A stretch of 64,000 nucleotides of DNA from Brachionus koreanus (lineage: Eukaryota; Rotifera; Eurotatoria; Ploima; Brachionidae): assembly GCA_016987375.1 (NCBI GenBank), contig PJRA01000524.1, positions 338,850 to 402,849 of the forward strand, written 5' to 3'. This document shows positions 47,129-57,900 of the stretch, in pieces. The notes under the pieces are model-generated. The model worked only from the letters and a program-made list of their open reading frames with translations. It made no database searches and was not told the DNA's origin. The translations under genes were made by a program, and so were the position numbers. Each line of letters starts with the position of its first letter. The stretch's first letter is position 1.

Positions 47129-48577
47129 TTAGGAATTTACATTCAAACATTTATATTCTAATATTCTTGAAGCAATATAAGCTAAAATTCCTTTAGCATC
47201 TCTTTCTTTTTGCTGCAAATGTCTAGTAACTCCAAGAATCTCACCGCATTCACGAACATAAAACTCAAGATCCTCATCGCTACATTTATTGGTCAATTGA
47301 GCCAAGCGCGCATTCTCTGATGAAAAATGTTCATCTAAATCAAACAACTCTAAAAGTGGAGCTTCAGGTTCATAAAATCTAGGTGGATAAATAGCTGGCT
47401 TTAGTGGTGGCAATGGAGTTTCAAACTGTGGACTAATTAATGGTAAAGGCTCATGTTTGATTTTTAAATCAGTAAATCCACGAATTACTTTTGGCAAGTT
47501 TTTCAAATCTAAAGCAAAAAGCTCATCATCGAATAATTTTGTTAAATCTCTTGGTATCTCCTCGCTGTCTTGTAAACATGTCTTAACTCTTTCAGAAATA
47601 TTTATTATATTAGGAATATTATTGTATTCATTTATATCTGGATCTTCGCTATCGATTTGGTCTAAATAACAGTTGTCATCAGTTAAATATTTGATTAGGA
47701 CCTCAAGCAGTTTTCGATTTTCCTCTTTATCTATATAGCTATCGTGGAACATATAAGATGATCCCAAAACACAAATTTTGCCTTGAGATGATTTTTTGAA
47801 GCCAAAACTATTTGACCCAGTTGAAGAAGAACATCCATAAATGGCACACAGTGGTCTTTTAATAGGAAAGCAAATAGATCCTGATGAGAGTAGTGGAGTT
47901 GCTGGTTTTTGGACATTCAATGTTGAACCAAAAGGATAAACAAATTGTAATGATTGTGATGTTTGATCGCTTTTTTCACCATATATATCAAAATTTTTAC
48001 CTGCCATTTCTGATAATGCTCGGTTAAGGACACCATCTGGAATTAGAGCTTCTTTTGGATTGAAATATTTGTAAAAAGTTGTTCTAATAATGGAATCATT
48101 ATTTACGTTAATACCAAATTCTTCTAGAAAAAAATTTAGATTGGTGTTCAATTTTGCTTCACCTCCTTCGCTTAACATGATGAAAATGCTTCCATTATGA
48201 TGAGCGATATATCGTTTTAATGCTTCTATTTCATTTGATTGGAATTTTTTTTGAGGACCGACTGAAATAAAAATCCTAGCTTGCACCAATCGTTCAAGGG
48301 TAATTTCGTCTCGATTAGTAATTAATTTCCATGATTTTAATTCTCGTTGAAATTTTTTATAACCACTGGTTAAAGAAAATAACTCATCTTTGGACTGGTT
48401 AAATAAAATGTTCAAACTAGAATCTATTTTTTGCTGTTCTTCAGAATCACGTAAGTCTAGACGATCATGTTGAAAATCAGCTTCTAGTTCTCGATTATTC
48501 TTACGATTTTTTGAACGAGAATTAGAGTTCATATCAAATTCATCTTTTAAACCGCTCTTAGAAGTTGCAACTGGCAT
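47129..48577 (-). CDS. IFT52: Intraflagellar transport protein 52
   Basis: A single exon of 482 residues (human 437). IFT52 is a core subunit of IFT-B, which moves cargo along cilia. The GIFT domain and mid-domain are well conserved: SEGGEAKLNTNLNFFLEEFG, YKYFNPKEALIPDGVLNR, FVYPFGSTLNVQKPA, SSGSICFPIKRPLCAIY, ICVLGSSYMF, IPRDLTKLFDDELF, HEPLPLISPQFETPLPPLKP, LELFDLDEHFSSE and CSDEDLEFYVRECGEILGVT. Compared with the human protein there is an extra charged N-terminal segment of about 50 residues before the conserved LFNQ block. Internal Mets could provide a shorter form. The gene is intronless although neighbours have many introns. Its stop is only 196 bp from the TRIT1 start on the same strand. 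Confidence 0.96.
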   Translation of the reverse strand: MPVATSKSGLKDEFDMNSNSRSKNRKNNRELEADFQHDRLDLRDSEEQQKIDSSLNILFNQSKDELFSLTSGYKKFQRELKSWKLITNRDEITLERLVQARIFISVGPQKKFQSNEIEALKRYIAHHNGSIFIMLSEGGEAKLNTNLNFFLEEFGINVNNDSIIRTTFYKYFNPKEALIPDGVLNRALSEMAGKNFDIYGEKSDQTSQSLQFVYPFGSTLNVQKPATPLLSSGSICFPIKRPLCAIYGCSSSTGSNSFGFKKSSQGKICVLGSSYMFHDSYIDKEENRKLLEVLIKYLTDDNCYLDQIDSEDPDINEYNNIPNIINISERVKTCLQDSEEIPRDLTKLFDDELFALDLKNLPKVIRGFTDLKIKHEPLPLISPQFETPLPPLKPAIYPPRFYEPEAPLLELFDLDEHFSSENARLAQLTNKCSDEDLEFYVRECGEILGVTRHLQQKERDAKGILAYIASRILEYKCLNVNS

Positions 48578-49054
48578 TTTAAATTTTTTTTTCTATTCAA
48601 AAAAATTTATTAAATATTATACTCACCAAAAATGATTTTTGTAAAAATAGAAAGAATTATATCAAATACCTCGGTTTCCATGGAAACGAGAAAAAAAATA
48701 TTTAAGTGAGACTAGAAATGTCTTATGACTTCAAAAGAATTCAAAATGGTACATTGAACAATCAGAGTCGTGAGAAATTTTTTATAAAGCTATTTCATTT
48801 CTAATTTAAAATTTTTGGTCATTAAGTAGTTTAGTATGATGTATATGTTGAGTCACAAAATTTTGCTTTCTTTTAAAGGTTGGACATTTTTGATTTTTAC
48901 ACCTTTCTAGTTTCAGAACTTAAAATTATATTATATGTTAAAATAAAAAGATTGATTGCTATACAAAGTGATTTTAAAAAAAATATGATGAAAATTTGAA
49001 ATTTTGGTACTTATTCAGGTCATAATTCGAAAAATCCTATGAGTAACAACAGTA

Positions 49055-49185
49055 ATTCGTAGAATATGCCTAGAAGGAAGAAGAGTATAAGATTGGTTTA
49101 AAAAATTTGATAGCAGTGATACGAGCCTTCAGATAAAGAAAAGTTAGGTCAGACAGGCCATTCTCGAACAGAACGCTCTGCGTAC
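49055..49185 (+). pseudogene. Mariner transposase HTH fragment
   Basis: The frame reads CLEGRRV, stop, DWFKKFDSSDTSLQIKKS, stop. This matches the linker of mariner-type transposases (V-x-x-WF-x-KF-x-SGD-x-x-L-x-DKPRSGRP). In a neighbouring frame the following bases continue the GRP-like stretch. Stops and a shift make it non-functional. Confidence 0.55.
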
Positions 49186-49279
49186 AGCTGTGCAAAACTT
49201 CAAATGAACAATTAGAATGAAAGTTTGTCTAACTTAAGAAAATATCCTTCTTGGGTCAATCAAAAGCAAAGTTTGTTTC

Positions 49280-49664
49280 TTAACACTAGAAGCACCAAGC
49301 ATTTTTTTAGGTTTTTTTAATTCATAAATATTTTATAAAAAAACTTAAATAATTTAATAAAGTAATATCATTTTTTAAAGAAAATTTAAAAATCTACATA
49401 ATTCAAAAAAGATATATTTATTTGAAAAATCCATTCAAAAGATATGAGGATTTAAAAATTTTTCAAACGAGTCAAAATGACCCGATTTTCACCAAATATA
49501 ACCTATTAAAACAAATTGTTTTAGCTGTTGAATCTTAAACATAAGTCGCTAGAATAATGGATGAATATATTGAATACCCTTTGGTCTCGTCACAAGCCAA
49601 TACACTTGATAAAATTAAAGCAATGGACGTGTTATTTGGACATGATATTTCGAGTAACAAATAA
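49280..49664 (+). mobile_element. piggyBac-like relic with TTAA and terminal repeat
   Basis: TTAA at 49280..49283 is followed by CACTAGAAGCACCAAGC and, 180 bp on, by GTCAAAATGACCCGATTTTC, both typical of piggyBac-type 5' ends. A 35-codon frame (49557..49664) starting MDEYIEYPL lies where the transposase N-terminus would begin, and then stops. No matching right end was found nearby, so this is a 5' fragment. Confidence 0.45.
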
Positions 49665-50495
49665 TGTAAGAAAAAAGTGGAAATAAAGCATAAGTTTTTA
49701 TTTTGACCATGAATTTGACTTAAAAATGCATGAATCAAGAAAACTAATATCAAATTTGAATTTATTATAAAAATTTGCTTTAAAATTATAATCTTTATCG
49801 AGAGTAAGTTGTTTCCCAAAATTAAATATTTTTTTAAAATGAAAAAATTGTAGATTCTACAATCTATTCAAGTAAAAATAAATTATTCTAAAAGAATAAA
49901 AAACATAATTTTGAAAATTATGAGCTGAAATCTAATGAATGAAAAATTTTGAATAAATTAACCATATACAATTTATAATTTTTACTATATGTTTCTTAAG
50001 AAAATAAGATTTGTAATGAAAATCATATTTTATTACTATATTTTAAAATGATTTGCATTATGAGCTTTTAAAATTAAAAAGAATTTGATATTTAAGAAAA
50101 AATATTTTAGTTTTTTAATTGATAATTTTAAATTTTTTTAAAAAACAGAGTTTAATAGAAAGATTTCGTTAAATTAATTAGTTATAAATAATTCAATTTG
50201 ATACAAAAAATTTTGGCAATTTTTCCATTATAAACAGATTATTAACAATCTAATGATTTAGAACTTATTTTTTCAGTTTAAATACTTTTATATTTATAGC
50301 TGACCGATGATAGATTTTAAAAAAGATGCACAATATTATTTTTTTAGAATTTTAATCATAGTTTAATCTGTGAAAAAAGTTATAAATAATTATTTTTACT
50401 ATTTAAGCGAGTGTATAAACTATTTCACAAAAGCATAACATTTACTAATTTTATGACACATGATTAACCAAACAGTACATCAGTGAAAATTAAAT

Positions 50496-51504
50496 ATGAT
50501 TATTGAAGGTAAGCGATATTTTTTTTTCAATTTTTTTTAACATTTATTTTCAATAAAAAAAAACATTTTATGTTAAAAATTTATTTAATAATTTTTTAGG
50601 TTCAAACACTACAAGTTTCGTCTCAAAAATTCTTTCCAAAAACATAGATAAAATATTTGGTAATAGAAATAAACAAGAATGCGTGACCCATTTTAATTGC
50701 TCAACTAAAATTTTAACTTTGGACTCGTATTGCTGTAAATTAAGAGGCTTTTGTTGTAGCTGGTTTGAGCATGTTTTTGATTTTCAATATTTTTCCGATC
50801 AATATTCTTACAAAGCGCCTTCTTTACTTACTATAATTATTTTATTACTTATATTTGTAGTTATCTTCATAATTAGTTATTGTTTAGTAATTTTTTTCTG
50901 TTATCAATTTAAATTCGGATTATTTAAACGACCGAAATTGTCAATCATTACAGAAGACATTATTCAATTTGAAAATGAATCTGATTCTATTAGTGCTCAA
51001 ATTTTACCAACAAAAAGGAAATCAACAAAATTTAAAGAAATAAATTTACTCGATAAATCTAAAAAGAATAACTATTGTTCCAAAGGCTGTAATTCTTGTA
51101 TACTTGAAGCCTCTCAAATATCAAATAACAATTTATCGTCAAGATCAAATTCAAAACAAAATTGTAATATTCAAAGTGGCAAAAATTTGTCGTCATCAAA
51201 TCAAAATAAAAACAGAAACACAAATAAAACTGTAAAGGAACGAAAAATAATTGGAAAAGATTCATCTTTGGATTATTGTATTTATGATCCTTTTCTAAAT
51301 AGTTTAAATGAGTTTAGTGAAAATTTAAATTTAAATAGTCTTGAAAATTCCCCAGAATCATCAACCATAAGCCAACTTAGCCGAAAAAATAGTGCTAACA
51401 ATATTCAAGAAGCAATTTCGGATCAAGGTGATGATATACCATTTACATTTTACAATGATGAAAAGCCTCCTTCTTATTATGACATAATTAAACGAAAAAA
51501 GTAA
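50496..51504 (+). CDS. Single-pass membrane protein with PPxY motif
   Basis: Two exons, 50496..50508 and 50600..51504, joined by a 91-nt intron, giving 305 residues. The extracellular part of about 90 residues has a cysteine cluster (C-V-THFNC, YCCKLRGFCCSW). A strong membrane helix follows (LLTIIILLLIFVVIFIISY), then a long Ser/Asn-rich cytoplasmic tail that ends with KPPSYYDIIKRKK. PPSY matches the PPxY ligand of WW-domain proteins such as NEDD4 ligases. The plan (short Cys-rich ectodomain, one helix, PPxY tail) resembles the WBP1/VOPP1/Shisa-like adaptor group, but the cysteine pattern is not a clear match. The first exon codes only MIIE. If wrong, no other in-frame ATG exists near the start of exon 2, which supports it. 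Confidence 0.72.
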
Positions 51505-53015
51505 AACGAAAATTTAATTATAAAAGAAAATTTATTTGTGTAAATGTTAGTCAATTGTTTTTAGAAAATATTTTATTTTATTTAATTGAGTAATTAAAAT
51601 TAAACGATTTTTTTTAAAAATTCAAATTTCAGTTTTTTTTTAATTTTTTTAATAGAAATCAGATTAACTTGTCAATGTAAAAATTCTTTATTATTTGAAT
51701 AATGAAAATAATATAATTGCTTCGCTTTCGCTGAAAAGACCATTGATCATCATTGAAAACTCATTTAATGAAAAAAAAATTGCGCCTATACAGACACTTT
51801 TATACTAAATATCTTCTTAGTTTCTGTCAATTACCATACGCAATTTTCTGTACCAACTCAACTCATCATTTAAGAACTTAATAGATCATATAACATTTGA
51901 ATCAATAGAACAACTCCTTAGTTGACAGTGTTGTTAATCTAAGTTTTCAAAGATTAGATTTTATTAATTATGCCTGTATTATGACTATTGAATCCATTTA
52001 AAACTTACGTTAAGTAGTCTGTTTGTCCTAGTCGACGATATTCTTCCTAGTTTACGCCACTTTTACACCTATTCGGCTTTTATGACTTTTCATGAGTGGA
52101 TCAAATACAGACTCCTGAAGGACTCTGCTTATTACATTGAAACAATTAGATTTTGAATGATCAAGAATATTATGAAAAAATGTTTAATACAATTGATAAA
52201 TTTCCTGTAATACAATACACCTTCTAAATAACTTAGAATGGTTCACCCAACGTAATTCTTTTAAAATATATGAATTAAAAAAATCATTTATATAGAGAAA
52301 ATTTGCCATCAATGACCATCAGATAAAATAGTAGTATTAAACATGCAAAATTTTTATATTTTTAATTTTAAATTCGGATTATAAAAACTCATAATCAATA
52401 TGTTTTTCAAAAATTCTAAAGAATTTGCAAGTTTTAATTAAAAAAAAAACGATTGAGATTTATAGAGTCTGCGAAAGCAATTAGATTCGAAATAAATATA
52501 TCTTGCTAAAGTTAATTACTTCGGGATTTATATTTTAATGAATATAATGCTTCTAAATAATTGTTTAATGGAAAAAAATCTAAAATTTATTTTTTATGAT
52601 TTTACAAAATTTTCTTAACTAAAAAGATTCTTATATCTTAAAGAAATTTGAAATTTGATTTTAAAAATATAAAAAAAAATATTAAACTTCATGATCTAAA
52701 CAAATTTTAAAACTTGTAATCAGCAATTGATGTGATTTTGAAAGTTGCATGTGTTTTCGCTCCTATTAAATTGAATTTGATATCTTTGAAAGTTAATGAG
52801 TTGAAGATGCTGTGTAATGTGAGATAGGTTTGTTTTCTAATTAGTTCTTTAAGAAAAACTTAAAAATTTTCGTTTATGTTATTGTTATGAAAAGTGGTGA
52901 ATTAACGCTGTCTGCACTGAGTCGTATATGTTGTAAAATCTAATGAAATAAAAATCAATTGGCTTTTTTTATAAAATAAGCATAATTTCTTCAAATTTTT
53001 TTAGTAGTAGTCTCT
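51505..53015. other. Intergenic spacer with a possible RT trace
   Basis: About 1.5 kb, mostly A/T-rich. A less biased portion at about 52010-52150 contains, on the minus strand at 52092-52124, VLQESVFDPLM, which resembles the reverse transcriptase VPQGSVLGPLL motif. It is too short to be sure. Confidence 0.35.
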
Positions 53016-53454
53016 ATGTGAGATAAAATCTCTCACTTGGAACACTTTTTGTCGGGACAACTGGGGCTAAAGTATAAAGCATAAAAAATTGAGGCTTATT
53101 AAGCATCCAAGAATCGAATACATTGATTTTGCTTCTATCTTTCTTATAATAATTGAACTCTTTACTCATTTTCTAAAAAAGTACAATCAAGATTTTTAGC
53201 TCATAAGAACCATTTTTTAAAATTTTATTCATATATTTTATAAAATTCAAGTTACAATTTTTCAAATAGGGGTCTAAAAAACTCTTCAGGCCTTCAAGTG
53301 TAAATAGATACCAGCACAATGGCTCTGAGAACATAAGAGGCATTTCGAAACAAGCTTCAATTAATTGCGCATAGATTGATAATTTCATTGTAAAAAGGGT
53401 CCTCAGAAAGTGGATCAATCTTGGTGGAATAGTATTCCATGCTTGTTCAGGCAA
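53016..53454 (-). pseudogene. hAT transposase C-terminal relic
   Basis: The minus strand reads LPEQAWNTIPPRLIHFLRTL and on to LKSFLDPYLKNCNLNF (family pattern iAtxLDPRYKxLxF). After a stop and a shift comes VFDSWMLNKPQFFMLYTLAP and then VPTKSVPSERF. The last part matches the dimerisation region of hAT transposases (WW-x-x-N-x-x-x-FP-x-LS-x-LA-x-x-x-L-x-IPATSVPSERVFS). The stop codons show it is decayed. Confidence 0.6.
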
Positions 53455-54964
53455 CTAATTCAAAAACAAATACGACTTGTGGAAGTGCTCAGTTCCATGA
53501 TCGAATGAAGATTTTTCATTATTCAAATTTATGGACGATTTTAGCTTAAAAAAATAATGAATGATTGAATTTTAGAAAATAAATTAAGGCTTGTAATCCG
53601 ATCAGGTGTTAATGATACAAAAAAGGTCTAAAATAATTGATTATAAACAAGGATTGCTATATTTTAATAATTTATTAATTCGCTATTTGAAAAAAGATTT
53701 TATTACTAAATAATATAAAGTAAACCATAATTTTTTTACAATCCACCTTTATAGTCGACAAGAGAATATAAAAGTTTAATTTATTCGCAAAATTAAAAAT
53801 TTCATAAAAATAGCTGATACTATAATCAAAATATGATTTGAATTTTCCATCAAAAATACAAAATATGTTTTTCGTTTATGACCCAAAAAAATTTTGAAAT
53901 ATTTTTTTCAAGTAAGTAAAATCTAGCTGAATTATTAGAGGCAAAAGAAAAGAATTTTTCTTAAGGTATTTTTATGTCAATCATCTTCTTTAATTAGCTT
54001 TTTTTATTCTTTATTAAATTAGAACCTTCAGGTCAGTTTTTAAAAATTAATTTATATTATCAATTTTATTATTTATTTTATATTCCATTAAAACAAGAGT
54101 AACAAAACTTTAAATTCTTCTAAGTTTTTAATTATTATAATCAAGAATTTGTTATTTGATTTAGTTGAATAGAATAAAAAAATTTAATTTAAATTTATAG
54201 AATATATATATATATATATGTGTGTGTGAGTAAAAAAATAAAAAATTTAAAAGTTTAAAAACAACAACAATATAAAATTTTGATCCAAGTTCAATGTTGG
54301 AATTATGTTTGTTTTTAATATTCTTTAAAGTTATTTTTCAGTTATTTTATTTTGTTTACAAAAAAGATATTCTACAGTTAATTAATTTTTGAAAGAAATA
54401 AATTATGCTAAAAGCCTACTAACAAGCTTAACTATTCTAGGTTAGAAAAACAAAAATATTTTTCATAAAAAATATAGTTTAAATTTAAATTCTAACGAGT
54501 TGTAATAGCAGTTTAGTATTTGGTCAAATAAAAATAATTGTTAGTGCTTAATTTGATAATATACTTTCTAAAATTTTTACACAAAACATTTTATTCTTTA
54601 TTTGAAATATTTTAGTCTTATATTGTAGTAAACTAAAATATCATATATATAAAAAAATAAATTAAAATTATTCGTTAAATATTTGATTTTTTTTGAGAGA
54701 TTTTATCAATGGCCTCGAAAAAATTTTCAATTTCTAATATTGACTAAATTATGACAAGACCGTTTTTTAGAAAATTCTGCAGGAAAAAAGCCTAAAAACA
54801 TCTAGTTTGGGCTAATTAAATAGTTAAAAATTTGGGACAATTTTTTTTTAAAATAAAAAATTCTTTTTTCAAATTTTTCAATAAAATTTCTTTTAATTTC
54901 TACTAAAACCAAAATTATTAAATTTTTAGATAATTAATTAGTTAGTGCTTCTTTATTTAGTTCA
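53455..54964. other. Intergenic spacer with AT/GT microsatellite
   Basis: About 1.5 kb upstream of KANK. A compound (AT)n(GT)n tract lies at about 54202-54229. A TTTATTTAG acceptor-like site ends just before the KANK ATG. No gene seen. Confidence 0.5.
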
Positions 54965-57900
54965 ATGTGTTCAAATCTTAATAAAACAACATCATTTCGA
55001 TTAATTGAGCCAAAAAAATTTCATCATGCTCAACAAATTCCAGTTTCATTATCAAATCAACAAATTCCCATTTTGACTTTACAAGAAAACTATCGAAGCA
55101 ATAGCATACCATCAACCCAGTCAGAAAACCAAAAAATTAATAGATATTCAAAATTATCTATTTCTAATGAACAAAATTCAAATGAAAAGGAATTTAGACA
55201 ATGTCAACAGCGATCTCGAAATTTTTCCGATACAGATAGCAGCTATATACCAGGTGGGTTTTATTATTTTAATTGTTTTTTATTGTTTAGAAGACTGATT
55301 TTTTTAAAAAGCCGATTCTAATAAAAACTTAAAAAGCTTTATTCTTAAAAGTAAGACTCTTTTGGTTTTTTGAAGTGTTTTAAATGATTGATTGATTCAA
55401 TGAATTTTTTTTAAAGAGAATGGTTTAATTTTTCGAGTTGGTTCTTTTTAAATTGAAATTTTTTTTAATTACATTTAATGAAACTTTTTGAATTAGACTC
55501 CATTTCGGCCTTACTCATAAGAAATCTGATCGGTAAAAAAATATATATAGTATAATTAGCCTTTTGTTTCCAAAGTCTCCCATAAATTTTTTATAATAAT
55601 AATCAATATAATTATATTAGAGCTATTTGAAGTTTTTTATTTAATATAAATATAAATTTCGAAATCTAAATATATTATTTATTAGAATCATTCATGCATA
55701 TAATTAATTATTTGAAATAAAATTTAATTAAAAATTTCCCAAAAATAAGTTAGGATAATTTTGTAACAAAATTTTATATTCATTTGATTCATGATTTTTC
55801 ATCCCAATGAAATAAGTCAAATCATTAATAATAATACAAATCTACGTTATTGAACCCAAAAAAAGAAATATTTTTTACTAAATATTTCAAATTTTTATTA
55901 AATTGTCTTTGTTGTAGGTAAATTTAACGATTATTAATTGAATATTAAATTTTTTATGATAAATAATAAATATTCAAGCATAGATAACAAATGTTTATTT
56001 GATAGCATAAGAATTTGATTTGTTTTGGCAAACAAATGGATTAACTTAGCAAGCTTTTCACAAAAAAAAAACACAAAGATTGTTAGAATTAAAGCAAGAA
56101 AGAAAATGAAAAATTTAGAATATTTAGCTTATAGTTTAAACTTAAATAATGCATAGAAAAAGATTTATTTTAGTTTTCTACTAAACCTATTTTGAAAATA
56201 CCATAATTTTTCTAGAATACTCCTTTTTTTTATTTTAAATAATTCAAAAACTCTTAAAGAGGTTGTATGTTTTAAATTTATATATTTTAACTCTTGAAAT
56301 GTTAAATCAATGACTAATAATTTATAACTTATTAGTTTAGAGATTAAAAGGATGGAACAATTTTTTAAAATATATATTTCTTCATTTTTTAAATTGAAAC
56401 AACTAAAATTAAAAGACAATTTTAAATTAGGTTAGGTTAGCTAATTGCTAAGCTTACAATATTTAATCTTATTTAAAAATAAATTTTTTTTTAAAACAAA
56501 CCATTTTACTTAATAATTTTGTATTAAAAATTATCAAAATTATGTTTTGTGCATGAATCTTTTTTCTTTTTCGTTAATATACAAACAAAACTAAATAAAT
56601 TAGTAACTAGGTCAGTGAGAACATATATTTTTAACATAATGGCATAAAACAATGTATTTATTTTTCGTTTTCAATATAAAATTTTTCGAGCTTTTTTAGA
56701 CAACTATCTTAAACATTTTTACCAGCAAAATTTTTTTTTATTTATTAATATTTTAATTAAATTTAAAATTAAAAATTATTTTTAAATTTTTTTTTAACTG
56801 CGAATGAATTTTGATTAAAGATGTTGATTTTTATCAAATAGATATAGAACATTCAATTTGCATGAAATTATCCTAAGTCAATTTGTTATTTTAATTTCTT
56901 TTAATTTAGAAACCGCATCTGAATCTGGGATCAGCGACTTAGATATGAGCGAAAAATGCAGTTGCTGTCCCTATGGGTACCATATAGATGTTGATTTTGT
57001 TACATTTGTTAATAATTTTGACGAAAAAAATTTCAACAAACGAATCAAAAAAATTAATAAAATACAAAATGGTAATATTCAAAAATCAATGGAATATGTG
57101 ATTGATGAAGTTGTAAGTAAATAAGTGAAAGAATTTTATATTTATTTCATACATCTATTAAATATTTCAATTTAATTTATTGTCTACTGGAACATGTAAA
57201 TAGAATATCATAAGTTGTGATAGTATTAAAATAAGAAATATCAAATAATTTGTACAGTTATTGAAATCGATCCGTTTTAAATAAAAGATTTAGTTAAATT
57301 CGAATTAAATTTCCATTTTTTTGTAGAAAACATTTTAATAAAAAAATAAAAAATTTCAATGCTTATAAGAATTTAATTAATTGAATTTTAAAGGAAAAGC
57401 TCAAACAAATCAATGGTATCACACCTTCGGAAATAGATCGCATTGATTATGCAAGTCCTTTATCAAAGACAAAACATCGTAAACATCAAACATTAATTCC
57501 TGATGCTTTAAAAAATACTGTAAAAAAAATAGACCAATTTATCAATTATGATGAGCAGTTTGATCAATTTTATGAAACAAATAGAGTAAATGGATCATCA
57601 AATAAATCAGTTCCTATTCATCAAATTAAAAATAAAATTCACCATTTGTCAAATTCATCTTTACCATCTGAAAATTGTTTAAAAACAAGTCAATCATTTA
57701 ACTTGAGCCATTTCGAACAAAAGAATGGACCTAAACGTTCTTTTAGTAGCTGTGCTGAGCCAATACTGAATAACTCTCCTAATCGAACAATTAAAAGCGA
57801 TTCGATTCAAACACGACGTTGCTTATCTAATAGAACTTCTCCAATTAGATCCAATTTTCCTGTGCATTATTTACCGTTTCGTCAAATTCAGGATGCTAGA

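Larger units (their letters stand above)
48578..50495. other. Intergenic region with transposon relics
   Basis: About 1.9 kb separates IFT52 (-) from the PPxY membrane protein (+). Apart from the mariner and piggyBac pieces listed separately it is A/T-rich with no recognised gene. Confidence 0.5.

Noticed and set aside
47457..47669. Plus-strand frame of 70 codons, and a second minus-strand frame at 47731-47916
   Set aside because: Both lie within the IFT52 coding exon and are out-of-frame shadows.
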